From Bog-756 sp963812525 (GTDB taxonomy: Bacteria; Actinomycetota; Acidimicrobiia; Acidimicrobiales; RAAP-2): a stretch of 64,000 nucleotides of DNA. The notes beneath the pieces were generated by a model. The model was given only the letters and a program-made list of their open reading frames with translations, was not told the origin of the DNA and ran no database searches. Every line of letters begins with the position of its first letter. The stretch's first letter is position 1. The stretch lies in the NCBI GenBank assembly GCA_963812525.1, contig CAWEVL010000004.1, positions 496,001 to 560,000 of the forward strand, in the 5' to 3' direction. Position numbers and translations under genes: made by a program. Positions 18,215 through 28,118 of the stretch are shown in pieces.

Positions 18215-19019
18215 GTGAGCCGAGACGCCGTGCCGAGGTCGTGGATGTGCGACATGGACGGGGTGCTGGTCCACGAGGGCCAGCCCATCCCCGGGGCCGA
18301 CGCCTTCCTCGACGCCCTGCGCCGTCGGCGGCCATCCGTTCCTGGTCCTGACCAACAACTCCATCTACAGCGCCCGCGACCTCTCGGCCCGGTTGGTGAG
18401 CCTGGGCCTCGACGTCCCGGCCACCTCCCTGTGGACCTCGGCCGAGGCCACCGCGGCCTTCCTCCGGTCCCAGCGACCCGGGGGCACGGCCTTCGTCCTG
18501 GGGGAGGCCGGGCTCACCACCGCCCTGCACGAGGCCGGGTACGTCCTCACCGACCGCCGACCCGACTACGTGGTGCTCGGAGAGACCCGGACCTACAGCT
18601 TCGAGTCCATCACCCGGGCCATCCGACTGGTCGAGGGCGGGGCGCGGTTCATCGCCACCAACCCCGACCCCACCGGGCCCACCCTGGAGGGCATCGTGCC
18701 CGGGACCGGCTCGGTGGCCGCCCTCATCGAGCGGGCCACCGGGGTGGCCCCGTACTTCGTCGGCAAGCCCAACCCGCTCATGATGCGCGAGGCCATGAAC
18801 TCGCTCGGGGCCCACTCCGAGTCGAGCGTGATGGTCGGCGACCGGATGGACACCGACGTGGTGGCCGGCATCGAGGCGGGTCTCCAGACCATCCTGGTCC
18901 TCACCGGCGTGACCAGCCGGTCCCAGATCGAGCGCTTCCCCTACCGCCCGGGCCGGGTGGTCGATTCCGTGGCCGACCTGGTGGAGGGTATCCTCGCCGG
19001 CGAACCGGCTCCGGCCTAG
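18215..19019 (+). CDS. HAD-superfamily IIA phosphatase (one frameshift)
   Basis: The GTG start at 18215 gives SWMCDMDGVLVHEG, the DxDGV nucleophile motif. After DAFLDALRRR near 18330 the frame moves by one base into FLVLTNNSIYSARDLS (motif II Asn/Thr), then YVVLGETRTYSFESI, FVGKPNPLMMREAM (motif III Lys) and VMVGDRMDTDVVAGIEAG (motif IV). The restored length is about 267 aa, as in NagD/PGP-type phosphatases. Probable substrates are sugar or glycerol phosphates. The frameshift lies in a GC-rich tract (cgtcggcggc) and is likely an error. Confidence 0.82.
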
Positions 19020-19026
19020 GAGGACC

Positions 19027-19730
19027 GTGCTGTTCATCCACGAGTTCCACAAGGTGGTCGGGAAGCAGGCCGCGGCATTCGAGTCGGCCTACCGCGAGCG
19101 GTGGATGCCCACTCCTGGCCGACGGAAACGACGCCCGACTGGCCTGGTACTTCGACCTGGCCCACGGCAGCGGCCTGGCCTACCGGGTGGTCACCGTCAC
19201 CGCGGTGCGGGACGGTCCGGCCTACGTCCGCCTGGCCGAGCGCCTGGCCCGCGGCGACCTGAAGGCGTGGGCCCGCGACCTCGACGGGCTGCAGCACGAG
19301 TCCCACGGCCGGGTCCTGGCCCCGCTGCCGTGGTCGCCGCCGTTCCCCGCGCTGGAGGACATCCCCACCGGCGGGGTGAGCCGCGAGCCGACCATGCACA
19401 TGGAGGACACCATGTGGCCGTTCCCGGGCAAGCTGCGCCAGTACGTGGAGGCGGCCGGGGCCGTGTACCGGCCCTCGCTGGCCGGCGAGGACGCCCGGAT
19501 GCACATGAGCGTGGCCCTGGGGCTGCGAGACCATGCCCGGTGCCGGGCGGAGCCCCGAAGTCACCCTGCTCCAGCGGCTGTCCAGCCTCCCGCCGCTCAT
19601 CGCCCTGCTGACCCGGGACATCCCGGCCGAGGTCACCGGGCCGGGGTCGTGGATGGACGAGGCCCTCGACCTCCGCGACCGGTGGCGGTCGAGGCTGCTC
19701 CGGACCGCCCCGTGGTCGCCGCTGCCATGA
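19027..19730 (+). CDS. Unnamed family protein, first of two tandem paralogues (two frameshifts)
   Basis: GTG 19027 starts MLFIHEFHKVVGKQAAAFES, very like the next gene's MLFLHETHRVIGRRAAAFEE. The frame shifts near 19110 (one extra base) into ADGNDARLAWYFDLAHGSG, and again near 19532 into SPEVTLLQRLSSLP and the ending WRSRLLRTAPWSPLP. The restored length is about 234 aa. Alignment to the paralogue fixes both indels. The repeated half-pattern (HExH..VG, WYFDLAHGSG, RVVTVTAV) could be a dimeric alpha+beta-barrel (NIPSNAP/EthD-like) arrangement; that is inference. No catalytic residues are recognised. Confidence 0.7.
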
Positions 19731-19807
19731 GCAGCTCCGCCGACCAGCGTCGCCGGGCCCGTCCCGGGGGCCGCCGCCCGCCGGCCGCCAGCGGGAGACG
19801 GGTGACC

Positions 19808-20516
19808 ATGCTGTTCCTCCATGAGACCCACCGGGTGATCGGTCGGCGCGCCGCGGCCTTCGAGGAGCTGGTCCGCGACCACTGGATGGGGGCCCTGGCC
19901 CACGGCCACGACGCCCGGCTCCTCTGGTACCTCAACCACGCCATGGGCAGCGGCCCGGCCTACGAGGTGGTGACCGTCACCGCCCTCGCCGACGGCGCGG
20001 CCTGGGAGGCGCTTGGGTCGCCGGATGCGGGAGGGCGACCTCGCCGACCTGGCCCTGCGGCTCGACGCCTGCCGGCACGAGGTGGAGGGGAAGCTCCTCC
20101 TGCCCGTCTACTGGTCGGCCCTCCAGCAGGTGGACCTGGCCACCGTGCCCACCGTCCCGGACACCCACGAGCTGTCGGTCTACATGCAGGACACCGGATG
20201 GCCCGACGCCCCCCTCGACGAGTACATCGAGCTCTGGGACCACGACTACTGGCAGATCATGCGCCAGACCCCGCCGGAGCGGAAACTCCTCGACATCCAG
20301 GCCTGCTTCCAGGTGGCCCACGGGTCGGGCATCCGGCCCGAGGCCATCCTGATGCAGAAGGTCGTGAACTTCTCGACCCTGGGGCGGCTGCTGACCAGCG
20401 TCGAGGAGCACGACCCCACCACCTGGCCGGGCACCTACATGGCCAAGGGGCTGGAGATCCGGGACCAGTGGGAGAGCAAGCTGTTGCGCACCAGCGCCTG
20501 GTCACCGCTCTGGTAG
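19808..20516 (+). CDS. Unnamed family protein, second tandem paralogue (one frameshift)
   Basis: ATG 19808 (with GGGAGACGGG before it) opens MLFLHETHRVIGRRAAAF, then ARLLWYLNHAMGSGPAYEVV. Near 20011 one extra base shifts the frame into GRRMREGDLADLALRLDA, and the protein ends WESKLLRTSAWSPLW at 20516, about 236 aa. It mirrors its neighbour along the full length, including a central VYMQDTGWPDAPLDEYIELW versus MHMEDTMWPFPGKLRQY region. An ATG at 19727 overlaps the previous stop and would add 27 low-complexity residues. Function unknown; the pair sits beside the DUF1214 and sulfotransferase genes. Confidence 0.72.
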
Positions 20517-20596
20517 TCGGGACCGACCCGGACCCGAGCCGCCCCGGCGGCCCGATCCGGCTGTCTATCCTGGGCCGGGCCCAAGGGGGAGTGAAC

Positions 20597-21711
20597 ATGA
20601 CCGAAGGTGACACCGACGCGGGCCGGCAGTCCCTCGAGGCCTGGGCGTTCGTGCGCCAGACGGTCGAGGACATGACCACCATGGTCACCGGCGAGTCGGA
20701 GACGGAGCTGGAGCTCCTCGAGGGCCTGCGGGTGCTGGGCCGGGTCACCGCCCTGTGCTCGGAGCTGTCCCTCGACGTCGACCCGGAGGCCCCCTGGTTC
20801 TTCTCGATGAACTCCGAGGCCCGTCTGGTCGGCGGGCCCAATCCCGACGGGGAGTACCACCTGGCCATGATCGACGGCCGCCGTCGCTACCGGATCACCG
20901 GGGAGCGCGGGACGGTCACCTACCTCGGGTTCCAGGTCCTGGCCGGCCGGGGCCTGACCCCCCGCCGCCAGGCCGCCTACGTGTCCGACACGCAGCTCGA
21001 GGTGGACGGGACCGGCACCTTCTCCCTGGTGCTGGCCGCCGGAGCGAGCCGTCGCCGGCCGAGCTGGACGGGTCGACCTGGGTGCCCATCCCCGAGGACG
21101 CCTCGGCCGTGCTCGTCCGCCAGTACGTGGCCGACCGCGCCGCCGAGGAGCTGGCCGGTTTCCGGATCAGCTCCATCGATCCCGTGGGGCCACCCGACCG
21201 ACCCTCGGACCAGCAGCTGTCCGAGGGGCTGAGCGCCATGGGTTGGACCATCGTCAAGCTCATGACCCTCCACCGCACGGTCATGCCCGAGCTGCTGGAC
21301 CGGCCCAACCAGCTGGCCACGGCCGAGGCCGCCGTCCTCGGGGACGAGAACACCACCCCGGACAATCTCTACATGCTGGGGACGTTCCGGCTGGAGGAGG
21401 GCCAGGCGCTGGCCCTGGAGTTCACCCCGCCGGCCACCCGCTACTGGAGCGTCACCGTCGAGAACATCTGGCACGAGTGCATCGATCCCCGCCGGCGCAC
21501 CAGCTCGGCCACCAACGCCACCGCCCCGGTCGGGGACGACGGGAAGGTGCGACTGGTCATCGGCGACCGGGCCCCCGGTGGCCGGGACGGTCGGTCGGGC
21601 ACGTGGCTCGACACCGGTGGCCGCCACCGAGGCTTCCTGACCCTGCGCTGGCTCGACCATCCCGACCCACCGGCGGTGACCACGTCGGTGCTCGCCGCCC
21701 AGGAGGTATGA
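20597..21711 (+). CDS. DUF1214-type protein (one frameshift)
   Basis: ATG 20597 follows a gggga site. The first part reads ELELLEGLRVLGRVTALCSE and WFFSMNSEARLVGGPNPDGEY, and the frame moves near 21043 (one base missing in a G run) to SPAELDGSTWVPIPEDASAV. It continues through LEFTPPATRYWSVTVENIWHE, typical of DUF1214/DUF1254-like proteins, and ends at 21711. The restored length is about 371 aa. The function of this fold is not established. The ATGA overlap with the sulfotransferase gene supports one operon. Confidence 0.75.
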
Positions 21712-21716
21712 CCCCG

Positions 21717-22896
21717 ATGTCCACCCTCCCCTTCACCGCCGACGACCTGGTGGCGGCGGCCGCCGAGGCCGCCGGCCTCGACGACTTCGGCGAGCCCACC
21801 TGGCAGGAGGGCCTCGACCGGATGCTCGACGACCTCGACCGTTCGGCCCGGCTCAACGAGCTCGGCGTGACCATCGTCCAGAGCGAGTTCACCGGCTACC
21901 TGACCAACCGGCTCCGGATCCTCGAGTGGCGGGCCACCCATCCGGCCGTGGCCGAGGGCGAGATCGACCCGTCCCCTGGTCATCTGCGGCCAGCCCCGGA
22001 CCGGGACCACCATCCTCTTCGACCTGCTGGCCCAGGACCCGGCCCACCGGGCCCCGCTGACCTGGGAGGTGGACTTCCCGGTCCCGCCGCCCACCACCGC
22101 CACCTACGACACCGACCCGCGCATCGAGGAGTCGGAGGTCATGTCGGGCATGGCCGACCAGATCATCCCGGGCTTCAGCGCCTTCCACCCCCTCGGGGCC
22201 CGGCTGGCCCAGGAGTGCGCCCGCATCACGGCCAGCGAGTTCCGCTCGATGATGTTCCAGACCCAGTTCGACGTCCCCGCCTACGAGGCGTGGCTGCTCC
22301 ACGAGGCCGACCCCGCCCCGCTGTACCGCTGGCACCGCATCTACCTCCAGCACCTGCAGTCCGAGCACGCCGCCGACCGGTGGCTGATCAAGTCCCCGGC
22401 GCATCTCTGGCACCTCGGGGCGCTCATGGCCGAGTACCCCGACGCCGTGGTCATCCAGACCCACCGTGACCCCCTGACGGTCATCACCTCGATCAGTGCC
22501 CTGGTGGCCCACCTGCGTCGCATGGCCAGCGACCACAGCTCGGTGGCCCGGGCCGCCGCCCAGTACAGCGAGGACATCTTCCTGGGCCTCGAGCGGTCCC
22601 TGGCCGCCCGGAGCGACGGGACCCTCCGACCCGAGCAGGTCATCGACGTGCAGTTCGCCTCGTTCATGGCCGACCCGTTCGCCACCATCGGGGCCGTCTA
22701 CGACCAGCTGGGCCTGGAGCTCACCGCCGAGGCCGAGTCACGGATGCGCGGGTTCCTGGCCACCCACCCCGGCGACGGCGGCGGCGGGGGGACCCGGTAC
22801 TCGTGGGCCGACACCGGCCTCGACGAGCACGCCCTCCGGGAGCGCGCCGCTCCCTACCAGGAGTACTTCGGGGTGCCCACCGAAGGGCCGGTCTGA
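21717..22896 (+). CDS. Sulfotransferase-family protein (one frameshift)
   Basis: ATG 21717 lies ten bases after AGGAGG; ATG 21708 is an alternative but too close to it. After RILEWRATHPAVAEGEID the frame moves near 21973 by one base into LVICGQPRTGTTILFDLLAQ, the 5'-phosphosulfate loop. QTHRDPLTVITSISALV is the 3'-phosphate-binding strand, and a typical C-terminal GDGGGGG...RYSWADTGLDE region is present. The restored length is about 393 aa, as in the actinobacterial PAPS-dependent family. It presumably sulfates a lipid or alcohol; the acceptor is unknown. Confidence 0.85.
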
Positions 22897-22914
22897 GCCG
22901 TCAGGACCGGCCGG

Positions 22915-23298
22915 TCACTCGGCGTCGGCGGTCGCCGAGTGGGCGGCGACCTGGTCGTCGATCTGGTGGAGGTCGAAGTAGTCCCGCCACCGGGTGACCA
23001 GCCCGTCGGCGTCCACGTCCACCACCGTGCACCCGTGGATCTCGACGGGGATCGAGCCCCCCAGGGTCCCCCGCCCGATCCACTCGAAGGCGCCGCCCCG
23101 GTCGTCACCGTGGACCCAGCTGATCTCCTGTCGCCAGTCGGGGAACGACGCCTTGGTCATCTCCTCGATGGCGGCCAGGTCCGGGGTGGGCTGGTTGACC
23201 GGATCGCTGAACAGCGCCCCGGGGGCGAAGAAGGACGGGAAATCCCCCTCGGGCCCGAGGGCGTGCTCGAGGCGTTCCGCCCACGATGACCAGTCCAT
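22915..23298 (-). CDS. NTF2/SnoaL-like polyketide-cyclase-fold protein
   Basis: The product is 127 aa from ATG 23298; GTG 23307 would add three residues. The segments DFPSFFAPGALFSDPVNQPT, QEISWVHGDDRGGAFEW, IEIHGCTVVDVDADG-like strands and TRWRDYFDLHQIDDQV are the classic NTF2-like tail with the WRDYFD motif seen in limonene-epoxide-hydrolase/SnoaL relatives. It could be an isomerase or a hydrolase, and no catalytic triad can be asserted. It is convergent with the sulfotransferase gene and divergent from the amidohydrolase gene. Confidence 0.78.
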   Translation of the reverse strand: MDWSSWAERLEHALGPEGDFPSFFAPGALFSDPVNQPTPDLAAIEEMTKASFPDWRQEISWVHGDDRGGAFEWIGRGTLGGSIPVEIHGCTVVDVDADGLVTRWRDYFDLHQIDDQVAAHSATADAE

Positions 23299-23395
23299 GG
23301 GGGCCACCGTACCGCTCCCGTCGCCCTGCCGGGGTGTCCCGCAGTAGTCTGCGCCTGAACGGGTGGGGGACCCGACCCCGGGGGAGGTGAATGGG

Positions 23396-24764
23396 ATGGC
23401 AGCACACGGCGACGACCCGGCCACCGGGCGGCCCTATGTGGTGGTGTCGGCCGACGCCCATGCCGCCCCGGACACGCTGGAGGAGTTCCTCTCCTATGTG
23501 GACCCGGCGCGACCGCGAGGCGGTGGCCGCCTTCGGGGACCTCTCGGCCGTGGCCATCCCCATGTTCGGGGGGGTCGACCCCGGCGAGATCGACGACGCC
23601 GACGCCGTGCGGGCGGTGGCCACCCGGCGGCTGGCCGGGATGGGCGTCGACACCGAGGCCGCCTCGACGTGGTTGGCCCGGTACGGCGAGGAGTGGGTCT
23701 TCCCCTCCGACGCCGACGGCCGCCGGCTGGCCTATCTCGAGACCAGGGCATCCACGCCGAGGTGGTGTTCCCCGGCCCGGTGCTGGCCGGCGGGCTGTCC
23801 CCGGCCATGTACCTCGGCGGCCACTCGTCCAAGAACCTCGAGATGGTGTGGCCCGCCCTGTGGGCCTACTACCGGTGGCTGGCCGAGTTCGTGGCCGCCG
23901 CCCCCGGGCGGCGGACCGGCTGCATCCCCATCGATCTCCATGACATGGACCGGGCCGTCGAGGCCATCGGCTGGGCGCGGGAGCACGGCATCCACGGGGG
24001 CGTCATGCTGCCGGCCATGTCCCTGCGCACCGGGCTGCCCGGCTACGCCGACGAGTACTACGAACCGCTGTGGAGCGCTTGCGAGGAGCACGGCATCGTG
24101 GTCAACCTGCACACCGGCGCCTCGGGCTCGGCCACCGACGCCAAGCAGCTCTACGACGCCAAGCACGGGGGCTTCCTCGGCCTCTACGAGGTATTCGTGT
24201 TCACCCGCCGGCCCCTGTGGTTCCTGATCTTCGGCGGCGTCTTCGACCGGCACCCCGATCTCAAGGTGGTGGTCACGGAGAACGGCGTGCAGTGGCTGCC
24301 CTCACTGGTGCGGGACATGGAGTCCTTCTTCGACACCCACGGCGGCGCCCCGGTCCGCTCCTACCTCGCCAGGCGTCCCTCGGAGTACTTCGACCGGCAC
24401 GTGTTCCTGGGCGGGTCGCTCATGAACCGCGGCGAGGCCGAGATGCGGGACGAGATCGGAGTGGATCGGCTCATGTGGGGTGCGGACTACCCCCACCTCG
24501 AGGGAGCCGCCCCCGTGCACCGGCTGGTCCTGCGCCAGGTGTTCGGCGGGATGCCCGAGGGCGACCTCCGTCGGATCCTGGGCGGCAACGCCTGTCGGCT
24601 GTTCGGGTTCGACGACGGCCTGCTCCAGGAGGTGGCCGACCGGGTCGGCCCCACGGTGGCCGACCTGTCGGCGACCGATCACCATGGACGAGATTCCCGA
24701 GACGTTCAGCTGGAGCCTGGCCCGGCCGGTGCCCCTGGTCGCCTCGGCCGGTGGTCCGCCCTGA
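23396..24764 (+). CDS. Amidohydrolase-2 family protein (three frameshifts)
   Basis: ATG 23396 follows GGGGGAGG and opens PYVVVSADAHAAPDTLEEFL (DAH metal site). The frame shifts near 23512 into REAVAAFGDLSAVAIPMFGG, back near 23745 into QGIHAEVVFPGPVLAGGLSP, and once more near 24680 into TMDEIPETFSWSLARPVPLV before the stop at 24764. The middle retains VVNLHTGASG, LIFGGVFDRHPDLKVVVTE (His/Glu) and LMWGADYPHLEG. This is a full amidohydrolase of about 456 aa apart from the three single-base shifts. It should decarboxylate or hydrolyse an organic acid and is followed by an acyl-CoA ligase gene. Confidence 0.8.
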
Positions 24765-24799
24765 GCGGGGTGTCGGGAGGCGCCATCTCCGGGTCCGCC

Positions 24800-26341
24800 G
24801 TGACTGAGCTCCTGACCGACCAGCTCCGGACCATGGCCGCCGCCTACCCCGACGAGACCGCCTACCGGAACCTGGGGGACGACACCTCGATCACCTTCGA
24901 CCGGTGGGAGCGCCAGTCCAACCGGCTGGCCCACGGGCTCGTCGACCGGGGGGTGGCCCGGGGCGACCGGGTGGCCATCCTGATGGAGGGCGACCACATC
25001 CTCGACTGGATCGTGACCTACAGCGCCGTCCACAAGGTGGGCGCGGTGGCCGTCCCGCTCAACAACCGCCTCTCCCCGCCCGAGGTGCGGGGCATCCTCG
25101 AGCACGCCGAGGCCACCGCCGTGGTGGCCAGCGGCTCCTACGGCGACGCCGTCGGCCCGCTGATCGGCCGGCTCGCCTCCCTGCGTCTGGTGGCCTCGGT
25201 CGGTGGTCCGGGCATCGACGGCGCGGTCGACCTCGAAGGCCTGAAGTCCGAAGACGACGGCCCCATCCAGGCACCGCTCGGCGACGACGACCTCGCCGAC
25301 ATCATGTACACCTCGGGGACCACCGGCCGGCCCAAGGGGGTGGCCGTCCGCCACTCCCAGGTGGCCCGGGTGCCCAACCAGCTGCCCGAGTGGCAGGGGA
25401 CGGGATGGCTGACCGCCTCCCCGGTCTTCACCTTCGCCGGGCTGGGCTTCATCCACAACCCGATGAAGGCCGGGATGGTCGTCCTCCACCTGCCCACCTT
25501 CGACGCCGGCCGGTGGCTGGAGATCGTGGAGCGGGAGCGGCCGCCCTCCGCGTTCGTGGTGCCGGCCATGGCCCAACTGCTCATCCACCATCCCGGGTTC
25601 GAGTCGGCCGATCTGACCAGCCTGCGCCTGCTGGTGCTGGGGAGCGCCCCGTTGGCCCCGAACACCCTCCGGGTCCTCCAGGCCAAACTCCCCCGGGCCG
25701 CCGTGCTCAACAGCTACGGCATGACCGAGGGTGGGCACGCCACCTTCACCATGGATCCCGAGGCGGCCCGGACCCGCCCCGGAGCGGTGGGCCGGCCGAC
25801 CCCTCCGGTCGAGGTCCGGATCGTCGACGACGACGGGCGGGAGCGTGCCACCGGGGAGGTGGGCGAGGTCCTGACCCGCAACCCCGAGGGTCACCGCGAG
25901 TACTACCGGGACGCCGAGGCCACCGCCCGCCAGTGGGAGGGTGGGTGGCTGCACACGGGTGACCTCGGTCATCTCGACGCCGACGGCTACCTGTACATCG
26001 TGGGACGGAAGAAGGAGATGATCGTCCGCGGGGGGATGAACGTCTACGCCGACGACGTGGAGGCGGCTCTGCACGCCCACCCGGACGTGGTCGAGGCCGC
26101 GGTGGTGGGCATTCCCCACGACGTGCTGGGCGAGGACGTCGCCGCCTACGTGGTGCTGCGTCCGGGCTCGGCGACCACCGCCGAGGAGCTGATCGGCTTC
26201 GCCGGCCAGCGCCTGGCCGACTACAAGGTGCCCCGCCGGGTGGTGGTGGTGACCGAGCTGCCGAGGAACGCCGGCGGCAAGGTGGTCAAGGCCCGACTGG
26301 CGTCGGCCACCGTGGTGTACGACACCGGGGCCGGCCGGTGA
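24800..26341 (+). CDS. Acyl-CoA synthetase (AMP-forming), class-I ANL ligase
   Basis: The product is 513 aa. Motifs are intact: MYTSGTTGRPKG (P-loop), NSYGMTEGG, GWLHTGDLGHLDADGYLYI, GRKKEMIVRGGMNVY and the catalytic Lys in GGKVVKARL near the C-terminus. It activates a carboxylic acid as the CoA thioester; substrate specificity cannot be called. Start GTG 24800 (SAVTELLTDQLRTMAAAYP) is chosen; GTG 24770 in frame would add ten residues. It follows the amidohydrolase by 35 bases and precedes the SRPBCC gene. Confidence 0.92.
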   Translation: MTELLTDQLRTMAAAYPDETAYRNLGDDTSITFDRWERQSNRLAHGLVDRGVARGDRVAILMEGDHILDWIVTYSAVHKVGAVAVPLNNRLSPPEVRGILEHAEATAVVASGSYGDAVGPLIGRLASLRLVASVGGPGIDGAVDLEGLKSEDDGPIQAPLGDDDLADIMYTSGTTGRPKGVAVRHSQVARVPNQLPEWQGTGWLTASPVFTFAGLGFIHNPMKAGMVVLHLPTFDAGRWLEIVERERPPSAFVVPAMAQLLIHHPGFESADLTSLRLLVLGSAPLAPNTLRVLQAKLPRAAVLNSYGMTEGGHATFTMDPEAARTRPGAVGRPTPPVEVRIVDDDGRERATGEVGEVLTRNPEGHREYYRDAEATARQWEGGWLHTGDLGHLDADGYLYIVGRKKEMIVRGGMNVYADDVEAALHAHPDVVEAAVVGIPHDVLGEDVAAYVVLRPGSATTAEELIGFAGQRLADYKVPRRVVVVTELPRNAGGKVVKARLASATVVYDTGAGR

Positions 26342-26403
26342 GCCTCCCCGCCGGTGAGGGGGGGCAGAGACGGTGATGCGCAACCGAGACGGGAGACGGG
26401 CAC

Positions 26404-26895
26404 GTGCAGGTACATAACTTCGACTTCGTCGTCGACGGGACACCCGAGGAGGTCTGGGACGTGATCTGGACGCGGACCCGGGTCGGCATCAAGACCGACA
26501 CGGTCACCATCGAGATCTACCACCCCGGCGACGAGGAGGGGAACGGCCTGGTGCGCCACTGTCACTTCCCGGTCCCCCGGTACCTGCTGTCCAAGGGGCG
26601 GGCCCAGTCGTGGGAGTGGATCACCGAGGCCCGGCGGCCGGTGTCCTGGCGGTACGACGCGGTGGGCAAGCCCCTGTGGTCCCGGGCCTCGGGACTGACC
26701 CGGCTGGAGGACCTGGGCGGGGGGAGGACCCGGGTCCACTTCCGCGAGACCTACGAGGTGTTCAACCCGGTGATGCGGGTCCTGTTCGAGAAGCGGGTGC
26801 ACCACTTCATCTCCAAGGACAACGACAAGCTGATCGAGGCGTCCATCGTGCGCTCGCTGAAGAAGCGGCACGAAAGGAAGGCCGACCCGGCCTGA
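26404..26895 (+). CDS. SRPBCC-fold (START/Bet v1-like) protein
   Basis: The product is 163 aa with the helix-grip order: VHNFDFVVDGTPEEVWDVIW, YHPGDEEGNGLVRHCHFPVP, SWEWITEARRPVSWRYDAVG, then a long C-terminal helix region VMRVLFEKRVHHFISKDN. These proteins bind hydrophobic ligands or act as cyclases. GTG 26404 has GGGAGACGGG before it. It is the last gene of the plus-strand block and converges on the sterol-desaturase gene. Confidence 0.82.
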   Translation: MQVHNFDFVVDGTPEEVWDVIWTRTRVGIKTDTVTIEIYHPGDEEGNGLVRHCHFPVPRYLLSKGRAQSWEWITEARRPVSWRYDAVGKPLWSRASGLTRLEDLGGGRTRVHFRETYEVFNPVMRVLFEKRVHHFISKDNDKLIEASIVRSLKKRHERKADPA

Positions 26896-26932
26896 GCCCC
26901 GCCGAGACCGCCTCCGCCGTCGTGTCGCGCCC

Positions 26933-28118
26933 TCAGGCCGCGACTGCTGCCGAGTCCACCGGTGCCGGGGTCCTCGTGGCTCCCCACCCCGGTCCCCGGA
27001 CCACGTGGGAGACGCGCTCGACCCACCCGGTGGAGTGCGCCACGTCGCCCAACATGGCGGCGAACTCGTGGGTGGCGATCGGTGCCGGGGTTGAAGGTCT
27101 TGATGTCCTTGGTCAGCCCGTAGACCACCGGTTGCCCCTCCCGCTCGAAGGTGCCGAACAGCCGGTCCCATACGATCAGGATGCTGCCGTGGTTGCGGTC
27201 CAGGTACTGCGAGTTGGAGCCGTGGTGGACCCGGTGGTGGGAGGGGGAGTTGAGCACCACCTCGGGCGGGCCGAGACGACCGATGGTCTCGGTGTGGATC
27301 CAGAACTGGTAGAGCAGGTTGACCCCCCGGGCCGTGGCCACCAGCTCGGGGGAGATCCCGGCCAGGCAGAGGAGCCCGTAGGGCACCGAGGTGCCGAGGG
27401 TGTCGGCCACCGGTTGACGCAGAGCGGTGGACAGGTTGTAGCGCTCGCTGGAGTGGTGCACCACATGGATGGCCCACAGGTGGCGGCTCTCGTGCATGAA
27501 CCGGTGGTTCCAGTAGTAGATGAAGTCCCACCCGATGACGGCCAGGGCCACCGCCACCGGTCCCCGACCCAGATCGGGAAGCCGGCGCCGTGTCCACAGG
27601 CGCTGGGGTGCGGTGCGCTCGGCCCAGGTGGCGGCCAGGGCCAAGCCGGTCACGGCGATGGTGGTCACTCCACCGACCGCGGCCACCCGCCGGGCCCGAC
27701 CGCACGCCTCGACCTCGACCGGCCTGGCCTGGGTTCCGTCGGAGGCGCCGGCGCCGGCGCCGGCCCGGGGTGACCCGTCCGCCGGTGGCGGCCGGGTCCG
27801 GCCCGACCGCCGCACCACCCGGTCGGCCGCGGTGGTCACCGCCGCCGCGCCCACGGCCAGTGCCACCACGGCCCGTCCCGTGCGCCCGTGGCCGAGCCGG
27901 AACGGGCGCAGCAACTGGGGTACGACGAACGGGGCCACCAGGCTCCCCGTGCCCATGGCCAGGCTGGCCAGCGTGTCGCGTCGCTCGTAGTCGCCGGCGG
28001 ACGGCTCCCCACGCCGGGCCCGCCGACGCAGCCACACGTACTCGACGGCCATGCTCCCGAAGTAGAAGGGGACGGCCAGGACGGTGAGGTCCCTGGTCGG
28101 GGAGCGTTCGGTTCCCAT
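26933..28118 (-). CDS. Sterol desaturase / fatty acid hydroxylase-type membrane oxygenase (C-terminal frameshift)
   Basis: ATG 28118 is followed by several membrane segments and the di-iron histidine boxes NHRFMHE, HVVHHSSE and HHRVHHG. This identifies a non-haem di-iron hydroxylase/desaturase acting on sterols, fatty acids or alkylglycerols. Near 27085, after TFNPGT, one base must be skipped to recover IATHEFAAMLGDVAHSTGW and the expected ending to TGA 26933, about 394 aa. The start ATG overlaps the thiolase stop by one base (TGATG). An alanine- and proline-rich linker near residues 100-140 is unusual for the family. Confidence 0.83.

Noticed and set aside
19027..24764. Programmed frameshifting as the explanation for the split genes
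   Set aside because: The shifts occur at unrelated sequences in both directions without slippery heptamers or conserved positions, so sequence error or decay is simpler.
24302..26443. Long open frame antisense to the amidohydrolase and acyl-CoA ligase genes
   Set aside because: The plus strand has intact enzyme motifs; the antisense product is compositionally biased without domains.
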